Assembly: GCA_004555535.1 (NCBI GenBank)
Contig: SFHU01000006.1
Location: 1-46,023 of the forward strand
DNA: 46,023 nucleotides
Reading direction: 5' to 3'
Origin: Clostridiales bacterium
GTDB lineage: Bacteria > Bacillota > Clostridia > Christensenellales > Aristaeellaceae
The notes beneath the pieces are model-generated. The model did no database searches, was not told the origin of the DNA, and saw only the letters and a program-made list of their open reading frames with translations. Shown here piece after piece: positions 40,698 through 46,023 of this stretch (its first letter is position 1; each line of letters starts with the position of its first letter). Made by a program: the position numbers and the translations under genes.

Positions 40698-41540
40698 ATG
40701 GAACTGATTACGGAAAACTGCATGCCCCATATCCGCGTGCCGGAGCTCTCCGAGGCGGAAAAGGCGCTGCCCTATGCGAAATTCTACACCGATTACCCGC
40801 TCTATCCGCCCAACCCGCTCCAGCAGCAGATTCTGGATGCCGGCCCCATGCGCGTGGAGGACGCGATCCCGATTGAGCATTGGCTCGACTGGCTGAGCGT
40901 CAAGGGCTATCCGAAGGTCGTCTATGGCTACACGATGATGCCCGACGGCTGCGGCTTCTACATCGAGTATTCGACGACCGCCCCGACCTGGAAGGGCGCG
41001 TGGCGCCGCTGGTACGGCAAGTGGTACAACCAGCATCCGGCCGAGCTGCCCGAGGGGCGCGGCAACCTGCGCTACAAGATCTGGAACCCGGTGGATCACT
41101 GGGACCATCGCTTCGTCAACGGCGAGAACGACAAGGACGGCGTCTGGTCGATGGAGACGCTGGATATCGGCGCGACCGGCGACCCGAGCAAGGGCGTCGC
41201 GGCGGTCTCCCACAACATCGATCTGCTCGAGTACGGTCTCTCCCCGGAGAAGAAGGCGGAGCTGGAGGCGGCGGACTGCCGCGTCGAGGCCTGCTGGGAG
41301 GAGTTTGACGGCCCCGGCCATCACCTCGTGCTGCGCTTCAGCCGGCCCTGCCCGCTCGGCGGCCGCGAGAGCATGAACTGCGAATGGATGGGCTACTGGG
41401 CGAAGGACGGGAAGATCATCCGCGACGAGGAGACGCCCGTCGACGAGACCTACCTCAGAAACGTCCTGATGCACAACACCATCGAGCGCGCACATCTGGC
41501 GCAGGTGCTGCCGGATTTGTACGAAGCCATGAACAAGTGA
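40698..41540 (+). CDS. PhlG/phloretin-hydrolase-like zinc hydrolase B
   Basis: 280 residues, paralogue of the 38974 product. LRYKIWNPVDHWDH carries the family motif; candidate ligands are His134, Glu153 (METLDIG), His259 and Glu263 (MHNTIERAHL). The two copies differ through most of the length, so they may handle different substrates or form a heteromer. GGAGGG precedes ATG 40698, 12 bases after the SDR gene. Confidence 0.72.
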   Translation: MELITENCMPHIRVPELSEAEKALPYAKFYTDYPLYPPNPLQQQILDAGPMRVEDAIPIEHWLDWLSVKGYPKVVYGYTMMPDGCGFYIEYSTTAPTWKGAWRRWYGKWYNQHPAELPEGRGNLRYKIWNPVDHWDHRFVNGENDKDGVWSMETLDIGATGDPSKGVAAVSHNIDLLEYGLSPEKKAELEAADCRVEACWEEFDGPGHHLVLRFSRPCPLGGRESMNCEWMGYWAKDGKIIRDEETPVDETYLRNVLMHNTIERAHLAQVLPDLYEAMNK

Positions 41541-41561
41541 CCCTATGGAGGCGAAACAACC

Positions 41562-41816
41562 ATGAGCGAAGAAGTCAAAACCTGTCCCTGCTGCCCGCGT
41601 CATTGCAGCCTCGACAACCCGAGCTGCGGCCGCGGCAGGAAATATGCCGAGACTGGCGTGATTCCGGAGCGCGGCGAGCGCAGTGAGCGTGGTGAGCGCG
41701 GTGAGCGCAGCGAGCACGGCGAGCGCGGCGAGCGCGGCGAACACGGCGAGCATGGCGGGCACGGCCATCATCATGACCACGGCGGTCATCGCCACGGCCA
41801 CGACGGACAGGAATAA
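41562..41816 (+). CDS. small protein with Cys cluster and Gly-Glu-Arg/His repeats
   Basis: 84 residues. The N-terminus has TCPCCPRHCSLDNPSCGRGR, five Cys in twenty residues (CxCCx3Cx6C), likely a metal site. From ~36 follow triplet repeats of the GER/SER/GEH kind, encoded by degenerate 9-base units, grading into a His-rich end (GHGHHHDHGGHRHGHDG). Cysteine and histidine together suggest metal carriage. GGAGG precedes ATG 41562; last gene before the terminator, in the same run as the zinc hydrolases, so a zinc-supply role is imaginable but unproved. Confidence 0.7.
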   Translation: MSEEVKTCPCCPRHCSLDNPSCGRGRKYAETGVIPERGERSERGERGERSEHGERGERGEHGEHGGHGHHHDHGGHRHGHDGQE

Positions 41817-41830
41817 AATCCAACAGCTGG

Positions 41831-41866
41831 GCGCCTGCCGGGGAACCGGCAGGCGCTCTGTTTGAC
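41831..41866 (+). terminator. terminator of the hydrolase locus
   Basis: Stem GCGCCTGCCGG-ggaa-CCGGCAGGCGC (11 bp), then TCTGTTT. Confidence 0.8.
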
Positions 41867-41901
41867 TGCGCCCCAAAAGGGCGGCGCGAAAAAGATTTTG
41901 A

Positions 41902-41930
41902 TTGACATGGACGCGTATGCGGGCTATAAT
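41902..41930 (+). promoter_or_regulatory. consensus promoter of the polyamine operon
   Basis: TTGACA, 17-base spacer, TATAAT, perfect. A 16-base palindrome TGCCTCCC-GGGAGGCA follows in the leader near 41974-41989. Confidence 0.88.
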
Positions 41931-42028
41931 CATACTAATTCAATAGGAATGTATCAGATTTAGGGCCGGCCCGTTTGCCTCCCGGGAGGCAGGGGGGCAG
42001 CGCGCAGCCCGAATACGGAGGAACAGAC

Positions 42029-43106
<1,078 letters not shown>

Positions 43107-43117
<11 letters not shown>

Positions 43118-43961
43118 GACTGCCGCGCAGAAGCGAGAGGACAGGCGAAACGCGCTCTTCGTGCTGCCGATGGCCTGCATGGCCGCGCTGCTGGTCGCGC
43201 TGCCGCTGATCTACGTGCTGGTGACGTCGCTGGCCGTCGGCGGCGAGGGGAGCGGCTTTACGCTGGCGCACTACAAGGCGCTGCTGCGCGCGGACTATCT
43301 CAAGGTCTTCGCCAACAGCTTAAGGCTTGCGCTGGATACGACGCTTATCTCCCTGGCCGTCGGCTATCCCTTCGCCTACTGCATGGCGCGCGCGCCGCGC
43401 CGCTGGCGCTCCCTGCTGATGATGCTGGTCATCATCCCGTTCTGGACGAGCGCGCTCGTGCGTATCTATGGCTGGAAGATCCTGCTGCAGGCCAACGGTC
43501 CGGTCAACGCCGTGCTGCGCGGCCTGGGGCTGATTGAGAGCAACATCAAATTTCTGGGCAGCTATGGCTCCGTGCTGCTGGCGATGGTCTATTGCCTGAT
43601 TTCGCTGATGATCCTGCCCTGCCACAGCGCTGTGGACAAGATGGACTTTACCCTCGTGGAGGCCGCGCGCGATCTGGGCGCCAGGCCCTGGCGCGCGTTT
43701 GTGACCGTGACGCTCCCGCAGACGATGCCGGGCATCCTCGCGGGCTGCGTGCTGGTGTTTGTGCCCAGCGTCGGCATGTTCTACCTCTCTGACATCATGG
43801 GCGGCGGGCTCGTGCTGGTGGGCAACCTCATCCGCGACCAGCTGCTCAAGGTGCGCGACTGGAACACCGGCTCGGCGATGTCGATGGTGCTCATCGTGAT
43901 GAGCGCCGCGCTCTACCTGCTCTACCGCAGGAGCGGCGGCGACAATCTGGGGGTGATGTGA
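43107..43961 (+). CDS. potB: spermidine/putrescine ABC permease, PotB-like
   Basis: 284 residues, six helices. IIPFWTSALVRIYGWKILLQ and the EAA loop VEAARDLGARPWRAFVTVTLP match PotB. ATG 43107 lies within the end of potA; GGGGGTG serves as ribosome site. Confidence 0.92.
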
Positions 43962-44770
43962 TGGCCGGCAAACGCAGAAAGCGGAGAAGGCTCTTCTCCC
44001 CGATCTATCTGACGCTCGTGCTGATCGTGCTCTACCTGCCGATTCTGATGGTCGTGATCTATTCCTTCAACTCGGGCCGCACGATCGGCTCCTGGCAGGG
44101 CTTCACGACGAGCTGGTATACCCGCCTGATGGGCAACGCGCTCATGGGCGACGCGCTCAGGAATTCGCTGATCCTCGCCGTACTCAGCGCCGGGCTTTCC
44201 GGCGTCATCGGCACGCTGGGCGCGATCGGCCTGGCCAACGGCCACCTGCGCGCGGGCGGCGTCATCGAGTCGACGGCGACGCTGCCGATGATGATGCCCG
44301 AGCTCGTGCTGGGCATGGCGTATCTGTCGCTGTTCACGGCGGCGGGCGTGAAGCTGGGCATGGGCGCGCTGATCCTCACGCATACGACCTTCTGCATCCC
44401 GTATGTGTTCATCAACGTCAAGTCCCGGCTGATCGGCATGGACCCGGTGCTCAGCGAGGCCGCGCGCGACCTGGGCGCAAGCCCCCTGCGCGTGCTGCGG
44501 GATATCACGCTGCCGCTGGTCTTCCCGGCTGTCGTCTCGGGCATGATGCTCGCGGCGGCGATGTCGCTTGACGACGTCGTGATCTCGTTCTTCGTGACGA
44601 GCGCGGAGACGACGACCCTGCCCCTCAAGGTCTACACGGGCCTGCGCTCCGGCGGCACGCCGGAGATCAACGCGCTCTCGACTCTGATGCTCGGCGCGAT
44701 CTTCCTGTTCGTCGCGCTCAGCCAGCTCATCCGCGCGCGGAGCGAAAAGAAGCTGAATTCACCGCAGTGA
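43961..44770 (+). CDS. potC: spermidine/putrescine ABC permease, PotC-like
   Basis: 269 residues, six helices. YLPILMVVIYSFNSGRTIGSW and EAARDLGASPLRVLRDITLP identify PotC. Start overlaps the potB stop as TGATG. Confidence 0.92.
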   Translation: MAGKRRKRRRLFSPIYLTLVLIVLYLPILMVVIYSFNSGRTIGSWQGFTTSWYTRLMGNALMGDALRNSLILAVLSAGLSGVIGTLGAIGLANGHLRAGGVIESTATLPMMMPELVLGMAYLSLFTAAGVKLGMGALILTHTTFCIPYVFINVKSRLIGMDPVLSEAARDLGASPLRVLRDITLPLVFPAVVSGMMLAAAMSLDDVVISFFVTSAETTTLPLKVYTGLRSGGTPEINALSTLMLGAIFLFVALSQLIRARSEKKLNSPQ

Positions 44771-44818
44771 GCCCTGTGCCGCCGCGTGAAGAGATATTTG
44801 CAAGGAGGAATCCCCATC

Positions 44819-45874
44819 ATGAAGAAATTCTTCTGCCTGCTGCTGGCCCTGCTGACGCTCTGCGCCGCGGCCAGCGCCGAGACGGTGAACGCCAATGACG
44901 AGGCCGTGCTCAACATCTTCACCTGGGAGGGCTACATCGATTACGAGACCGTGATCAAGCCCTTTGAGGAGGAGACGGGCATCAAGGTCAACTACGCGAC
45001 CTTCGCCAGCAACGAGGAGATGTACGAGAAGCTCTCCGCCGCCAAGGGCGGGGACTACGACATCGTGCTCGCCGGCGACTACATCCTCAATACTTGCCGT
45101 GAGGCCGGCCTGATGCAGAAGCTCGACAAGAGCATCATCACCAACTACGACAACCTAGACATGACGTTCATGAGCCAGTACTTTGATCCGGACAACGAGT
45201 ATGTGTTCCCGTATGTTGCTGGCGGCCCGCTGATCGTCTATGACCCGAATGAGGTGGATGTCGAGATCAAGGGCATGAAGGATCTGCTTGACCCGTCCCT
45301 CGCCGACTCCATTGGCCTGATCGACGACGCGCGCGTGACCATCGGCTTGACGCTGCGTTCGCTGGGCTACAGCATGAACACCACCGACGAGGCGCAGCAG
45401 GCTGAGGCGGCGGCCATGCTGGAGGAAATGCGCCCAAACATCCATATCCTCGAGTATGAGAACCTGCACACCTACCTGCTCTCTGGCGACATCGCTGTGG
45501 CCTATACCTTCACGCCGTTTGTCGCGCTGGCCCTGAAGGACAGGCCGGACCTCAAGGTTGTCTTCCCCGAGGAAGGCATCGGCTTTGGTGTGGATGGCTG
45601 TTTCATCCCGGTGAACGCGCCGCACGCGAAGAACGCCAACCTGTTCATTGAGTTCATGCTCCGCCCGGAGATCGGTGCAATCATCACCGAGTGGCAGAAC
45701 TACTGCTGCACGAACATCCCGGCGCGCGAAATTCTGGGCGACTGGTATTACGGCAATCCCGTGTTCACCGGCCTGATCGATCGGCTCGATGACACGGAGT
45801 TCATCCTCAATCTCCCCATCGAGGAGGAGCAGAAGTTCCAGGATATCTGGACCAGCTTCAAGCTGGGGCTGTAA
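44819..45874 (+). CDS. potD: spermidine/putrescine-binding protein, PotD-like
   Basis: 351 residues. Signal peptide ends AAASA (~21), no lipobox Cys. The mature protein starts with VLNIFTWEGYIDYETV and has YDIVLAGDYIL, typical of PotD/PotF; FVPYVAGG-type ligand loop is FPYVAGGPLIVYD. Acidic and aromatic residues for amine binding are plentiful. AAGGAGG precedes ATG 44819. Confidence 0.92.
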   Translation: MKKFFCLLLALLTLCAAASAETVNANDEAVLNIFTWEGYIDYETVIKPFEEETGIKVNYATFASNEEMYEKLSAAKGGDYDIVLAGDYILNTCREAGLMQKLDKSIITNYDNLDMTFMSQYFDPDNEYVFPYVAGGPLIVYDPNEVDVEIKGMKDLLDPSLADSIGLIDDARVTIGLTLRSLGYSMNTTDEAQQAEAAAMLEEMRPNIHILEYENLHTYLLSGDIAVAYTFTPFVALALKDRPDLKVVFPEEGIGFGVDGCFIPVNAPHAKNANLFIEFMLRPEIGAIITEWQNYCCTNIPAREILGDWYYGNPVFTGLIDRLDDTEFILNLPIEEEQKFQDIWTSFKLGL

Positions 45875-45892
45875 CCGGCAAAATGCTCTTCC

Positions 45893-45957
45893 GGCGGGCG
45901 ACCGCTCTCTCCTCCTGCGCATAGCATGAAGGGGAGGCGGCCGTCCGCCTGCTTTTC
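45893..45957 (+). terminator. terminator of the pot operon
   Basis: Long stem GGCGGGCGACCGC / GCGGCCGTCCGCC (two imperfect pairs) with inner CTC-rich/GGGG pairing, then TGCTTTTCT. Confidence 0.6.
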
Positions 45958-45960
45958 TGC

Positions 45961-46023
45961 GCGCGAAGCGATAATGGGGATTGGGGATGAAATCCCCAAG
46001 CGGGTTTGGGCGGCAGCCCAACG
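45961..46023 (+). repeat. dispersed hairpin repeat, copy C, cut by window end
   Basis: Begins GCGCGAAGCG like copy A. Hairpin 1 is TTGGGGAT-gaa-ATCCCCAA and hairpin 2 TTGGGC-ggca-GCCCAA; arm bases differ from the other copies but still pair. Confidence 0.7.

Overview
This is a GC-rich (roughly 60-65 %), densely coded bacterial segment. A T-box leader on methionine genes, strong GGAGG ribosome binding sites, consensus TTGACA/TATAAT promoters and many rho-independent terminators point to a high-GC Firmicute of the class Clostridia, probably an anaerobe of a plant-fed gut or similar habitat. The order is not resolvable by eye. There are no rRNAs, tRNAs, CRISPR arrays, insertion sequences or phage genes.

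Left part (1-13 kb) is housekeeping and degraded accessory DNA: the 3' end of serA; a CitMHS-type transporter remnant lacking its middle; a LpdD-like prenyl-FMN chaperone gene; four 95-bp tandem repeats; a cysteine desulfurase-TtcA pair (tRNA thiolation); a small Cys-rich protein; a T-box-controlled methionine operon (Cys/Met-metabolism PLP enzyme plus MetA predicted to use acetyl-CoA); a DegV gene reduced to its two ends; a secreted FMN/FAD reductase with an upstream LysR regulator; a VanX-type dipeptidase; an orphan promoter-operator-terminator; and a TetR regulator.

Middle part (13-25.4 kb): a second secreted FMN/FAD reductase downstream of an AraC and a LacI regulator, and, divergent from LacI, an eight-gene sugar operon: ribokinase, UgpC-like ATPase, two permeases, UgpB-like binding protein, DeoC, a FucU/RbsD mutarotase and a cytoplasmic phosphodiesterase. 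Together these could import a pentose (ribose or 2-deoxyribose, possibly phosphorylated or esterified), set its anomer, phosphorylate it and cleave it by aldolase.

Right part (25.8-41.9 kb) is the most interesting. A LysR gene sits between a gene for a large, internally duplicated secreted protein of unknown function and a long run of genes: family-5 binding protein, OppBCDF-type transporter, a 4-TM protein, MATE exporter, alpha/beta hydrolase, two PhlG/phloretin-hydrolase-like zinc hydrolases, an SDR with an altered catalytic site, and a tiny Cys/His-rich protein. A palindrome TTTCCA-N3-TGGAAA lies at about -64 before both the secreted-protein gene and the binding-protein gene, and again upstream of lysR, suggesting one LysR regulon. 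I infer uptake and C-C bond hydrolysis of an acyl-phenolic plant compound. The last 4 kb is a potABCD-like polyamine operon behind a consensus promoter.

Dispersed structured repeats (three hairpins with compensatory changes between copies) occur near 0.9, 2.0, 5.2 and 46.0 kb. Long open frames opposite the real genes are by-products of high GC and are not annotated.
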